Assembly: GCF_013409935.1 (NCBI RefSeq)
Contig: NZ_JACCCO010000002.1
Coordinates: 1 to 64,000, forward strand
Reading direction: 5' to 3'
Length of the DNA stretch: 64,000 nt
Source: Streptosporangium sandarakinum
GTDB lineage: Bacteria; Actinomycetota; Actinomycetes; Streptosporangiales; Streptosporangiaceae
This document shows, one piece after another, positions 32,653 to 41,280 of the stretch (its first letter is position 1; every line of letters starts with the position of its first letter). The notes under the pieces are model-generated. The model was given only the letters and a program-made list of their open reading frames with translations, searched no databases and was not told the DNA's origin. The translations under genes and the position numbers were made by a program.

Positions 32653-33550
32653 GGTTTCTGTCTCCTTGCGGTCGATGCCGTCGGTTCCCGGCCGGGAACA
32701 TGTCCTTCCTGAAGTCCCGGGTGGTCCAGATGTGGTGGAACCTCTCCCAGATGCCGTGGCGCTCCTCGTCGGTCAGGTGCGGCAGGGTCAGCCCGAAGAT
32801 CTGCGACAGCGCGGCGAGGTAGTCCTCGGCGGTGGTGAGCGTGCGGGTGGTACGGCCCGCGGGTCCCACGGCGCTGAGCTGGCAGCCGATCAGCTCGTCG
32901 AACCCGGTGGCGTGGTGCCGCTTGACCCAGCCGTAGACGAAGAAGATCGACATCTCCTGGTCGGCGAGCCGGTCGAAGGTGGCGGCGAACTGCTCGGTGG
33001 TGGCCTCCTCCAGGGTGAAGTCGACGCCGCTGCACGACTCCAGCCGGTCGTAGTCGACGCGCCAGCCGCCGGGGGTGGCCTCGGAGGGGCGGACCCGGTA
33101 GGTGAAGGGGCCCTGGGTGTAGGTGCCGGGAGCCAGCGGCAGCGGCCGGTGGAAGCCCTCGCCGGAGCCGACGTCCAGGATCCACCGGCCGCCGGGGTTG
33201 CCGGGCGCGGGCAGGCCGGAGACGGTCAGCACGTTGTGGGTCCCGTTGGCGCCGACCGGGTTGGGGTTGTAGCCGCTCTGCACGCCGGCGGCGTGCATGC
33301 CGACCCGGTAGCCCAGCTCGCGCAGCAGCAGGTGGAAGGCCCCGTTGAGGTGGTAGCAGACCCCGCCGCGGCCCTGGCCGACGATGCGGGTCAGCGACCG
33401 CCGCGGGTCGATGCCCGGCGGCCGGTCCAGCGTCTCGAACGGCACCCGTTCGACGTGCGCGGCGTGCAGCGCGGCCAGCGCTTCGGCCGACGGCGGGGCC
33501 GCGGGGAGGCCGAGCCGGGCGAGGTATGCGGAGATGTCGATGCCACTCAC
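32633..33550 (-). CDS. Arylamine N-acetyltransferase (NAT)-family acyltransferase/amide synthase
   Basis: The 305-residue protein has the NAT catalytic triad: Cys in GRGGVCYHLNGAFHLLL near residue 63, His in NGTHNVLTVSG near 104, and Asp in WILDVGSGEGFHRPL near 122. In biosynthetic clusters this family includes RifF-type amide synthases that take acyl groups from carrier proteins. Here its stop overlaps the start of the AL-KR-ACP gene, which makes that enzyme's carrier the natural donor (inference). It starts with GTG 33550, without SD, 7 nt downstream of a SARP-type -10. An ordinary xenobiotic-acetylating NAT is possible but less consistent with this context. Confidence 0.85.
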   Translation of the reverse strand: MSGIDISAYLARLGLPAAPPSAEALAALHAAHVERVPFETLDRPPGIDPRRSLTRIVGQGRGGVCYHLNGAFHLLLRELGYRVGMHAAGVQSGYNPNPVGANGTHNVLTVSGLPAPGNPGGRWILDVGSGEGFHRPLPLAPGTYTQGPFTYRVRPSEATPGGWRVDYDRLESCSGVDFTLEEATTEQFAATFDRLADQEMSIFFVYGWVKRHHATGFDELIGCQLSAVGPAGRTTRTLTTAEDYLAALSQIFGLTLPHLTDEERHGIWERFHHIWTTRDFRKDMFPAGNRRHRPQGDRNRELSPQ

Positions 33551-33557
33551 GCCTGCG

Positions 33558-33600
33558 AGGCTAGGAAGGGCCGCTAGAGGCCGGCGCGAGCCGCGGTGGA
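33558..33600 (-). promoter_or_regulatory. SARP-type promoter of the NAT/AL-KR-ACP operon (leaderless)
   Basis: On the minus strand TCCACCG, TCGCGCC and TCTAGCG recur every 11 bp. They are followed by 8 bp and TAGCCT, 7 nt before GTG 33550. The geometry is the same as upstream of the epimerase gene. Confidence 0.65.
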
Positions 33601-33670
33601 GCCCGGCTCGATCCCCGTGCCGGGCCTCGGTCCCGGCCCCACGCCCGGGGCCGGGGCGCCGGGCCTGGGG

Positions 33671-34981
33671 TCAGGCGCCGGACCGGACACCGGCGCGGGC
33701 CAGTTCCTCCAGCTCGGGCACCAGCTGCGCCGGGGTGGGCAGGGCGAGCATGTCCTCGCGCAGCCGGCGGGCCGTGTCGCGGTAGGAGGGGTCGTCCAGC
33801 ACGGCGGTGATCTGCCCGCGCAGGGCCTCGACGGTGGCCTCGGCGCCGGGCAGGCAGCGGCCCACCCCGCCGCGCTCGACCTGGCGGCCGTGGAAGATCT
33901 CGTCCGGCATGTGCGGCACGACGAGCTGCGGCACGCCGTTGATGAGCGCGGTCATCGTGCCGCCCGCGCCGCCCTGCTGGACGAGCAGGTCGCAGTCGCG
34001 CAGCAGCGTGTCCAGCGGCATCCGGCCGATCCGCAGGACGTTGTCCGGCAGCGGGTCGAACGCCGCCCGCTGCCCGTCGGTCACCGCGACCACGACCTCC
34101 GCCTTCAGACCGGCCAGGGCCTCGACGGCCCGGGGGGCGATCATCATCCGGTCGAAGCCGAGCCGTTCCTGCGAGGTGCCCCAGGTGACGCAGACCCGCG
34201 GCAGGCCGGTGGGCGGCTCCAGGCCGGCCGGCAGCACCGAGGCGCCGTTGTAGGGAACGAAGCGGAAGCGCCTGCGCGGCAGGTCCAGGTCGTACTGCAG
34301 CTCCGGCGGGCAGGGGTCGAGGGTCAGGTCGCCGTTGACGTCGAGCCGCTCCAGGCCGAAGCGGTCCAGCAGGTCGCCGACCACGTCGGCCTCGAACCGG
34401 GCCATCGGCCCGGTGAAGTCGACGCTCCACAGCACCCGCACCGCCGGGACGCCGCACAGCTTGCCGACGAGCGGGCCGACGAACGCCACCGGCTCGAACA
34501 GCACCAGGTCGGGGCGCCAGTGGCGGGCGAACGCGGCGACGTCGTCGGCCTGGGCCAGCGCGGAGCGGGTGGCGACGCGGAATCCGTGCAGGCGGCGGCG
34601 GGTGTGGTCGGCGCTTCCGCCGGCGTCTCCACCGGCGCTTTCGCCGGCGGAGGGCCGCGCCGCCGCGGAGCCGTCCGTCCCGCCCGCGCCCGCCGGGCCG
34701 CCTGCCGTACCCGCGGTGTTCGCCGTACCGGTGGCCGCGGTGTCGGCGGGCGGGACCGGCCGCCAGGACCGGGCGGCGAGCTGCTCGCGCAGCACGGCGT
34801 AGGAGTCGAAAGCGGGGTCGCCGGCCGGCAGGGCGGGCAGCCCCGCCTGGACGATGGCCGGGACGAGGCCGGGGTTGCTGACCACGACCACCTCGTGGCC
34901 GGCGGCGCGCAGCGCCCAGCACAGCGGAACCAGCGGATTGAAGTGCCCGGGCATGTCCCAGGTCGCGGCGAGAACTCGCAC
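33671..34981 (-). CDS. GT-B glycosyltransferase of natural-product type (DesVII/EryCIII-like)
   Basis: The 436-residue protein begins MRVLAATWDMPGHFNPLVPL and has the family middle DPCPPELQ with FVPYNGASVLPAGL. The C-terminal nucleotide-sugar motif is LLRDCDLLVQQGGAGGTMTA. It should transfer a dTDP-deoxysugar to the scaffold. Residues of about 78-130 are an Ala/Gly/Thr-rich insertion that ordinary members lack. GTG 34981 follows GGAGG by 5 nt. Members of this family often need a P450-like activator; none lacking the heme Cys is seen here. It diverges from the luciferase-like gene. Confidence 0.9.
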   Translation of the reverse strand: MRVLAATWDMPGHFNPLVPLCWALRAAGHEVVVVSNPGLVPAIVQAGLPALPAGDPAFDSYAVLREQLAARSWRPVPPADTAATGTANTAGTAGGPAGAGGTDGSAAARPSAGESAGGDAGGSADHTRRRLHGFRVATRSALAQADDVAAFARHWRPDLVLFEPVAFVGPLVGKLCGVPAVRVLWSVDFTGPMARFEADVVGDLLDRFGLERLDVNGDLTLDPCPPELQYDLDLPRRRFRFVPYNGASVLPAGLEPPTGLPRVCVTWGTSQERLGFDRMMIAPRAVEALAGLKAEVVVAVTDGQRAAFDPLPDNVLRIGRMPLDTLLRDCDLLVQQGGAGGTMTALINGVPQLVVPHMPDEIFHGRQVERGGVGRCLPGAEATVEALRGQITAVLDDPSYRDTARRLREDMLALPTPAQLVPELEELARAGVRSGA

Positions 34982-35290
34982 GCCTGCCTCCGTATCGGTG
35001 TGACGGCGGATCGGTGACCGGTCGCCGCGGCCCGTCCCGGGGTGGCGACCGGGCCATCGTGGGCGGCCGGACTCGCGGCGTCCTCAAGCGCCGCTCGATC
35101 GCTCGGGCGATCCTCGAGCGGCATGGCGCACAGTGGCGCGAGCAACGCGCGGACGCCGCCGTCGTCCCGGCGACGGTGTCCGCGCGGACAGGTCGGGACG
35201 GGCCCGGCGGGCCGGGTCCGGGCCGGCGGGAACGCCCGGAGAGCGTCCGCGGAACGTCCGCAGGACATCCGCGAGAAGAGGGAGCGGTTC
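34982..35290. promoter_or_regulatory. Divergent intergenic region with an imperfect inverted repeat
   Basis: The only clear structure is CCGCTCGA with TCGAGCGG at 35091-35121, with further TCGATCG-like heptamers between. It may be another regulator site, but spacing to a -10 is not convincing for either gene. Confidence 0.35.
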
Positions 35291-36310
35291 ATGGAACTGG
35301 GGATTTTCCTCAACTACGACGGCGCGGTGCCGGTGGCCCGGGAGGCCGAACGGCTCGGCTTCGCCTACGCGCTGGCGCCGGAGGGGTTCCGGTCCGACGC
35401 GGTCAGCGTGCTGGGCGCGGTCGCCGCGTCCACCGAGCGGATCCGCCTCGCGCCGGGGGTGATGCAGATCCCGGCCCGCACCCCGGTGATGACGGCGCTG
35501 GCCGCGGCGACGCTGGACGGGCTGTCCGGCGGCCGGTTCTGCCTGGGCCTCGGGGTGTCCAACCCGGACGTCTCGCGCGGCTGGTACGGCGTCGACTTCG
35601 ACGCGCCGCTGGCCCGTGCCCGCGAGTACGTCGAGGTGGTACGGCTGGCGCTGACCGGCGGCCCGGTGCGCTACAGCGGCGAGCACTTCCGGCTCCCGCC
35701 GCCGGGCACCCGGGAGGCCGCGCACCTGCGGGCCGCCCCGGTCCGCGCCGACATCCCGGTCTACCTCGCCGGGGTGGGACGGCGCAGCCTGGAACTGGCC
35801 GGGGAGATCGCCGACGGCTGGATCGGGGTGTTCTGCCCGCCGGAGCGGCTGGCGGAGTCGCTGGGGCACGTGCGCGCCGGGCGGGCGCGGGCCGGCAAGG
35901 GACTTGGGGGTTTCGAGGTGATGCCGTCGATCCCGATCGGCGTGGGCGACGACCCGGAGAGGGCGGCCGAGCCGCTGCGGCCGTACTTCGCCAACTTCAT
36001 CGGCATGGGCAGCAGGGAGCGGAGCGTCTACTTCGCGCTGGCGGTCTCGATGGGGTTCGGCGCGGCGGCCGAGGAGATCCACGACCGCTGCCACGCCGGG
36101 GACCGGGCCGGGGCGGCGCGGGCGGTGCCGTTCGAGCTGATCGACCGGACCTCGCTGGTCGGCGACGCCAAACGGATCTCGGCGCGGATGGCCGAGTACG
36201 CGGCGGCCGGGGTGACCACGCTCGGGCTGACCTCACTGGCCACCTCCCTGGACGGCCACCTGGAGACCCTGCGGGTGGCCGAGGAGGCGCTGCGGCTGCA
36301 GCGGGGGTGA
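35291..36310 (+). CDS. LLM-class (luciferase-like) F420- or flavin-dependent oxidoreductase
   Basis: The 339-residue TIM-barrel protein has MELGIFLNYDGAVPVAREAE at the start, then APGVMQIPARTPVMTALAAA and GLGVSNPDVSRGWYG, typical of F420-dependent luciferase-like enzymes. It would reduce or oxidise an intermediate with F420 or FMN. The ATG at 35291 has GGGAG upstream; longer in-frame starts lack homology. It sits at the right edge of the left cluster half, divergent from the glycosyltransferase. A PPOX-type protein near 52 kb may also use F420. The substrate is unknown. Confidence 0.85.
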   Translation: MELGIFLNYDGAVPVAREAERLGFAYALAPEGFRSDAVSVLGAVAASTERIRLAPGVMQIPARTPVMTALAAATLDGLSGGRFCLGLGVSNPDVSRGWYGVDFDAPLARAREYVEVVRLALTGGPVRYSGEHFRLPPPGTREAAHLRAAPVRADIPVYLAGVGRRSLELAGEIADGWIGVFCPPERLAESLGHVRAGRARAGKGLGGFEVMPSIPIGVGDDPERAAEPLRPYFANFIGMGSRERSVYFALAVSMGFGAAAEEIHDRCHAGDRAGAARAVPFELIDRTSLVGDAKRISARMAEYAAAGVTTLGLTSLATSLDGHLETLRVAEEALRLQRG

Positions 36311-36341
36311 CCCGGCGGACGACGCCCCGGGGAGACGCCGA

Positions 36342-37142
36342 TCAGCGGACGCCGTGCGCGAGCGAGGCGTGCGGGATGACCATGGGCGTGGCCGTACGCG
36401 GGTCGGGCACGATGTCGCAGGCCAGGCCGAACGCCTCGGCGACCAGGTCGGGCGTCAGCACCTGCGACGGCGGACCCTGGGTGACCACCCGGCCGTCCTT
36501 CATCACGATCAGGTGCGAGGCGAAGCGGGCGGCCTGGTTGAGGTCGTGCAGCACGGCCACGATCGTCTTGCCCTCGCGGTGCAGCTCGCGGCAGAGCTCC
36601 AGCAGGTCGTACTGGTGGGCGATGTCGAGGAAGGTCGTGGGCTCGTCCAGCAGCAGCAGGTCGGTCTGCTGGGCGAGCACCATCGCGATCCAGGCGCGCT
36701 GGCGCTGGCCGCCGGACAGCTCACCCGCCTGCGCCTCGGCCAGGTCGTGCAGGCCGGTTCGCTCCAGGGCGAAGCCGATCGCGGCGTCGTCGTCCGGCGA
36801 CCACTGGCGCAGCAGTGTGTGGTGTGGGAAGCGGCCGCGCCGTACCAGGCCGCGCACGGTGATGCCGTCCGGCGCGACCGGGTTCTGCGGCAGCAGGGCG
36901 ACGTGCCGGGCGGCCTGCCTGCCCCGGTAGGACCAGATGTCGCGGCCGTGCAGCAGCACCTGCCCCCGTTCCGGCTTCATGATCCGGGCCAGCGTCTTGA
37001 TCAGTGTGGACTTGCCGCACCCGTTCGGCCCGATGATCATGGTCAGCTCGCCCTGCGGGATGTCCAGGCTGACGTCGCGCACGACCGGGTCGCCACCGTA
37101 GGAAACAGTCACGTCCCGTGCTCCCAGGCCGGTCGTGCTCAT
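36342..37142 (-). CDS. Iron-siderophore ABC transporter ATP-binding protein (FecE/FepC-like)
   Basis: The 266-residue ATPase has Walker A IIGPNGCGKSTLIKTL, the ABC signature LSGGQRQRAWIAM, Walker B LLLLDEP and the H-loop VLHDLNQAARFA. It powers uptake of a ferric siderophore. ATG 37142 overlaps the stop of the permease gene by 4 nt (ATGA). It is last in a four-gene operon ordered binding protein, permease, permease, ATPase. Confidence 0.95.
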   Translation of the reverse strand: MSTTGLGARDVTVSYGGDPVVRDVSLDIPQGELTMIIGPNGCGKSTLIKTLARIMKPERGQVLLHGRDIWSYRGRQAARHVALLPQNPVAPDGITVRGLVRRGRFPHHTLLRQWSPDDDAAIGFALERTGLHDLAEAQAGELSGGQRQRAWIAMVLAQQTDLLLLDEPTTFLDIAHQYDLLELCRELHREGKTIVAVLHDLNQAARFASHLIVMKDGRVVTQGPPSQVLTPDLVAEAFGLACDIVPDPRTATPMVIPHASLAHGVR

Positions 37143-38176
37143 AGCGTGCCCTTCTTCCATTCGCGGATCAGCAGGTAGCCGAGGTAGAGGCCGCCGAGGC
37201 CCAGCGTGTAGATGCCGACGGGCAGGCTGACGGGCAGCGGGAGCTGCTGCGCGGCCAGATCGGCCAGCACCAGCAGCAGCGCCCCCGTCAGCGCCGAGAG
37301 CATCAGGTGCGGGCCGGTGCCGCGGGTCAGCCGGCGGGCGATCTGCGGCGCGGTCAGGGCGATGAACGAGATCGGCCCGGCGACCGCGACGGCTCCCGCC
37401 GACAGGAGGATCGACAGCGCCACGGCCGCCGTCCTGGTGCGGCCGGGCTCGGCGCCGAGCATGGCGGCCGTCTCGTCGCCCATCTCGGCCAGACCCAGGC
37501 GGCCGGCGATCGCCGCCGCGAACGGGGCCGTCACCAGCAGGACGATCCAGATGGTGGCGGCGTGCTCCCAGGAGCGGGCCGACAGGCTGCCGTTGACGTA
37601 CGCGGTCAGCACGGTGGCCTTGTCGCGCTCGACGGCGTACACGACGTACTGGATGAAGGCCACCGCCATCGCTGAGACGCCGATGCCCGCCACGATGAGA
37701 CGGCCGGGGTTGCGGAACCCGGTGCCCGTGGAGAGGTAGACCAGCGCGATGGCCAGCACCGCGCCCGCCAGCGCGCCGAACGGGACCGGCACCGCGCCGG
37801 GCAGCAGCAGCGCGACGGCCGCCGCGCCCGCGCCCGCCCCGGCGGCCAGGCCGATCACGTCGGGGCTCCCCAGCGGGTTGCGGGTGACGGTCTGGAACAG
37901 CGCTCCCGACAGGCCGAGCGCCGCGCCGGTGCCGACGCCGACGACCAGGCGGGGGCCGCGCAGGCGTTCCAGCACGAACGCGGCCTTGCCGCCCGCGCCG
38001 CCTGTCAGGGCGCCGGGGAGGTCGGCGAGCGGGATGCCGAGGCGGCCGAGCGAGAGCGTGGCCGCGCAGGCGGCGAGCATGAGCGTGAGGAGGGCGAGAC
38101 CGGTGACGGCGGAGACGCGCGAGAGGGGCACGGCCATCGTCCGCCCCAGCACGAGGAACCCCTTGGGCCTGCTCAC
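37139..38176 (-). CDS. Iron-siderophore ABC permease, second subunit (FecCD family)
   Basis: The 345-residue membrane protein has nine to ten helices and the FecCD landmarks GALFQTVTRNPLGSPDVIGL and AGPISFIALTAPQIARRLTR. It pairs with the upstream permease. GTG 38176 overlaps the previous stop by 4 nt. Confidence 0.94.
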   Translation of the reverse strand: MSRPKGFLVLGRTMAVPLSRVSAVTGLALLTLMLAACAATLSLGRLGIPLADLPGALTGGAGGKAAFVLERLRGPRLVVGVGTGAALGLSGALFQTVTRNPLGSPDVIGLAAGAGAGAAAVALLLPGAVPVPFGALAGAVLAIALVYLSTGTGFRNPGRLIVAGIGVSAMAVAFIQYVVYAVERDKATVLTAYVNGSLSARSWEHAATIWIVLLVTAPFAAAIAGRLGLAEMGDETAAMLGAEPGRTRTAAVALSILLSAGAVAVAGPISFIALTAPQIARRLTRGTGPHLMLSALTGALLLVLADLAAQQLPLPVSLPVGIYTLGLGGLYLGYLLIREWKKGTL

Positions 38177-39213
38177 GTCCCGCTCCTCATTCTCCGCACG
38201 GCGACCAGCAGCGCGGGCGCGCCGATGAACGCCGTCACGATCCCGACCATCAGCTCCTGCGGGCGCAGCACCACCCGGCCCGCCACGTCGGCCAGCAGCA
38301 GCAACGCCGGACCCAGGATGGCCGAGAAGACGACCTGGGCCCGGACCTCCGCGCCCACGACGGCCTTGACGATGTGCGGCACGGCCAGGCCGATGAAGGC
38401 GATGGGCCCGACGGCCGCGGTCGCGGCCGCGCTGAGCAGCGTGGCCGCGACCAGCCCGAGCGCCCGCGTGAGGCCGGGACTCGCGCCGAGCGCGGAGGCG
38501 GTCTCGTCGCCGAGCGCGAGCGTGTTGAGCGCGGGCGCCAGCAGCAGCGCCATGAGCAGGCCGAGCCCTGCCGCCGGCAGCACCGACAGCAGCACGTCGA
38601 AGTCCCGTCCGCCGAGCGCGCCGACCACCCAGTAGCGGTAGCTGTCGAAGACCTTCGGCATGCCGAGGGTCACGGCCTGCACGTACGCGGTCAGCACCGC
38701 GGTCACGACCGCGCCCGCCAGCACGAGCCTGGCCAGCCCGGCGCCGGAGCCGGCCGAGCCGATGACGTGCACGAGGACGCCGGCCAGCAGCGCGCCGGGC
38801 AGCGCCCACCACACGGTGTTCCACTGGCCGGACACGCCCAGGAAGGCCGTGGCGCTGACGACTCCGGCCGAGGCGCCGGCGGTGATGCCGAGCAGGCCGG
38901 GGTCGGCCAGCGGGTTGCGGGTGACGCCCTGCATGATGGTGCCCGCGACGGCCAGGCCCAGCCCGGCCAGCAGGCCGAGCGCGGTACGCGGATAGCGGCT
39001 CTGCACCACCGCGGTGGTGCTCTCGTCGGCGGTGCCGCGCAGCACGTCCACCGCGTCGCCCACGGAGGTCGGCAGGCTGCCGAAGGTGATGCTGGCCAGC
39101 ATCGCCAGTGCCAGCACGGCCAGCGCGACGATCAGGAACCACACGAGCCGGGAGGCTCGGGCGCGGGGGGCGCCCGCGTCTCCCGGCACGGTGCGTACGA
39201 CGGTGACGGTCAC
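38173..39213 (-). CDS. Iron-siderophore ABC permease, first subunit (FecCD family)
   Basis: The 346-residue membrane protein carries GTIMQGVTRNPLADPGLLGI and VGPIAFIGLAVPHIVKAVVG, the conserved FecCD loops that contact the ATPase. I start it at GTG 39213, 2 nt after the stop of the binding protein; the frame upstream runs inside that gene. Confidence 0.94.
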   Translation of the reverse strand: MTVTVVRTVPGDAGAPRARASRLVWFLIVALAVLALAMLASITFGSLPTSVGDAVDVLRGTADESTTAVVQSRYPRTALGLLAGLGLAVAGTIMQGVTRNPLADPGLLGITAGASAGVVSATAFLGVSGQWNTVWWALPGALLAGVLVHVIGSAGSGAGLARLVLAGAVVTAVLTAYVQAVTLGMPKVFDSYRYWVVGALGGRDFDVLLSVLPAAGLGLLMALLLAPALNTLALGDETASALGASPGLTRALGLVAATLLSAAATAAVGPIAFIGLAVPHIVKAVVGAEVRAQVVFSAILGPALLLLADVAGRVVLRPQELMVGIVTAFIGAPALLVAVRRMRSGT

Positions 39214-39215
39214 GG

Positions 39216-40274
39216 TCAGCGGTCGAGCTTCGCGACCGCCTCGTCGATGAGCGGCAGATAGCGCTCGATCACCCACGGCACGGTCAGCGGGTTGATGATC
39301 GAGGACGCGGTGACGAACGGCTGATCGTCGCTCGCCACCACCGAGCCGCGCTTGATCGCGGGGATGCTCGCGTACAGCTTCTGGGCCTCGACCTCCTTGC
39401 GGGTCTTCGCGTCACTGTAGAACGTGAAGATCAGGTCGCTCTTGGCCAGTTTCTGCCCGTTCTCCAGGCCGATCACGGCGGAGTCGGTGCCCTCGGTCTC
39501 CTTGAACGTGTCGACGACCGGGTCCACGGTCAGGCCGAGCGAGGAGACCATCTTGACCCGCTGCTCCTCGGGCTTGAACACGCCGAGGGTGCCGGGGCCG
39601 GTGGTGTAGATGTAGGAGAAGGTCACGTCCTTGTACTGCGGCCGGGTCGCGGCGGCGTCGGCGAGCCGCTTCTTGACCTCGGCGATCAGCGTCGCGGCCT
39701 GCTCGGGCTTGCCCAGCGCCTTGGAGATGATCTCGATCTGCTGGTCCCAGTTCGTGCTCCACGCCAGGTCCGGATAGGCGACGGTGGGCGCGATGTCGGA
39801 GAGGATCTTGAACTGGTCGGCGGTGATGCCCGACCACGGGGCCAGGATCACGTCGGGTTCGAGCTCGACGATGGCCTCGATGTCGATGTCCTCGCCGCCG
39901 GTGAACTGCTTGGGCAGCGTGCCGCCGGCCTTGGTGACCGCCTCGTGGATCCACGGCAGGTAGCCGGTCTTGTCGCTGCCCCACGCGTAGCTCTCGATTC
40001 CGACGGGCGTGTGGCCGAGTGCGATCGCGGTCTCCGCGGAGCCCTGGCCCAGGGTGACGATCCGCTCCGGCTGCTTGGTGATCGTCGCCTTGCCGAGGGC
40101 GCTGTCGATCGTCACCGGGAACGCCCCGGCCGCGCCGCCGCTCGCCGCGGAGGCGTCCGCCGACGTCGCGGGCCCGGCGGGCTTGGGGTCGGACGTTCCG
40201 CAGCCGGTGATGACCAGCAGGGCGGTGGCGACGACGGCCGAGAAGGCGCGGCGGCGGGTGAACCTGAACGGCAT
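39216..40274 (-). CDS. Iron-siderophore substrate-binding lipoprotein
   Basis: The 352-residue protein has a lipoprotein signal (MPFRFTRRRAFSAVVATALL, lipobox VITGC). A FepB/FecB-type periplasmic-binding fold follows (ERIVTLGQGSAETAIALGHT, then DIEAIVELEPDVILAPWSGI). It captures a ferric siderophore at the membrane. ATG 40274 has AAGGAA upstream and gives the signal peptide; the earlier frame start is spurious. It is first in the operon, about 100 nt downstream of an iron box. Confidence 0.94.
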   Translation of the reverse strand: MPFRFTRRRAFSAVVATALLVITGCGTSDPKPAGPATSADASAASGGAAGAFPVTIDSALGKATITKQPERIVTLGQGSAETAIALGHTPVGIESYAWGSDKTGYLPWIHEAVTKAGGTLPKQFTGGEDIDIEAIVELEPDVILAPWSGITADQFKILSDIAPTVAYPDLAWSTNWDQQIEIISKALGKPEQAATLIAEVKKRLADAAATRPQYKDVTFSYIYTTGPGTLGVFKPEEQRVKMVSSLGLTVDPVVDTFKETEGTDSAVIGLENGQKLAKSDLIFTFYSDAKTRKEVEAQKLYASIPAIKRGSVVASDDQPFVTASSIINPLTVPWVIERYLPLIDEAVAKLDR

Positions 40275-40374
40275 GGATGTTCCTTGTACGTCGTCACACT
40301 TGGGAGACCGCGCAGGCGTACCACCACCGTCAGGTTGCGGTGCCGCACAGGCCATAACCTGAACCTTGAACCAC

Positions 40375-40393
40375 TTAGGCAAGCCTAACCTAC
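40375..40393 (-). promoter_or_regulatory. DmdR/IdeR-type iron box
   Basis: TTAGGCAAGCCTAACCTAC closely matches the actinobacterial iron-box consensus, an inverted TTAGG/CCTAA pair. It sits upstream of the siderophore-uptake operon and predicts repression under iron sufficiency. The 270 nt between it and the Lrp gene hold nothing else I can support. Confidence 0.85.
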
Positions 40394-40663
40394 AATACTT
40401 TCGGATCAAGTCCCTTCCGAGTGGGACAAGTCACCCTCCGGCCATGACCGGACGTGGTCACGCCGGCCTCGGCATCGCCCGGCTGCCGCCGCGGGCCGGC
40501 GATCGTCTCGGTGCCGGGTCCGACGTGGCGCATGGCCCCGCTCAGGTCAGGGCGAGGAGGCAGAAGGCGACGGCCGCGGCGCACAGCCGACGAGCCGGCC
40601 GCGGTGGACGCGTTCGGCGAGCACGCCGCGGGCGAGCAGGAGCACGACCGGCCCTCTCCCGGC

Positions 40664-41179
40664 CTATGACCGCCCGTCCTGTGATCGAGGAGGCTGTGGC
40701 GCGGGAAGCGGGAGGGTCAGGCCGGTTTTGACGGTGTCGAACACGAGCAGCGTCTCGTAACGCCTGATGTTGTCGTCCGCCTTGAACAGGCGGTTGCCGA
40801 GGCGGCTGCATTCGCGCATGCTCCGCGCGGCCAGGACGACCACATAGTCCCACGGTCCCGCGACCTGGTAGCACTGCTGGACCTGCGGGGTGGAGCGCAT
40901 CCGTTCGGCGAAGGCGCGGTGGTGCTCGAACGATTCCCGGTCGAGGGTCACCAGGACCGTGGCCAGGACGGTGGGGCCGAAGCGGTGTGGGTCGAGGACG
41001 GCGACCTGCCTGGTGATGAGGCCGTCCCTGCGGTAGCGGGCGATCCGCCGCTGGACGGCGCTCGGTGAGAGCCCGACCCATTCGCCGAGGTCGTGCAGGG
41101 TGCGTCCGGCGTCGCGCTGGAGGAGGTCCAGGAGCTGCACGTCGATCTCGTCCAGGCGGGGCGGCGGCGGTTCAGGCAC
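40664..41179 (-). CDS. Lrp/AsnC-family transcriptional regulator
   Basis: The 171-residue protein has an N-terminal HTH (LLDLLQRDAGRTLHDLGEWV, then GLSPSAVQRRIARYRRDGLI) and a C-terminal RAM ligand domain (TVLVTLDRESFEHHRAFAER, then GPWDYVVVLAARSM). It diverges from a threonine-dehydratase-like gene and probably controls it in response to an amino acid. A 9-bp inverted repeat covers its GTG start, which implies autoregulation. Confidence 0.92.
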   Translation of the reverse strand: MPEPPPPRLDEIDVQLLDLLQRDAGRTLHDLGEWVGLSPSAVQRRIARYRRDGLITRQVAVLDPHRFGPTVLATVLVTLDRESFEHHRAFAERMRSTPQVQQCYQVAGPWDYVVVLAARSMRECSRLGNRLFKADDNIRRYETLLVFDTVKTGLTLPLPAPQPPRSQDGRS

Positions 41180-41197
41180 GCAAGATTATTGCGTGCC
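41175..41197. promoter_or_regulatory. Lrp-type operator over the regulator start
   Basis: GGCACGCAA, 5 nt GATTA, then TTGCGTGCC form a perfect 9-bp inverted repeat. It includes the GTG of the Lrp gene and lies in the divergent promoter. AT-rich centres are usual in Lrp/AsnC sites. Confidence 0.65.
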
Positions 41198-41280
41198 GGC
41201 GCGAAAACCCTCAATCGCCTCGATCGGATGCTCGATTAGCGTCGGCCGGGTCCGGAAAGCCCCCAGGAAAGGCGACGCGC

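Noticed and set aside
35091-35121. SARP box for the luciferase-like or glycosyltransferase gene
   Set aside because: Heptamers are present, but no -10 lies at the required 8-bp distance and both genes have normal SD sites.
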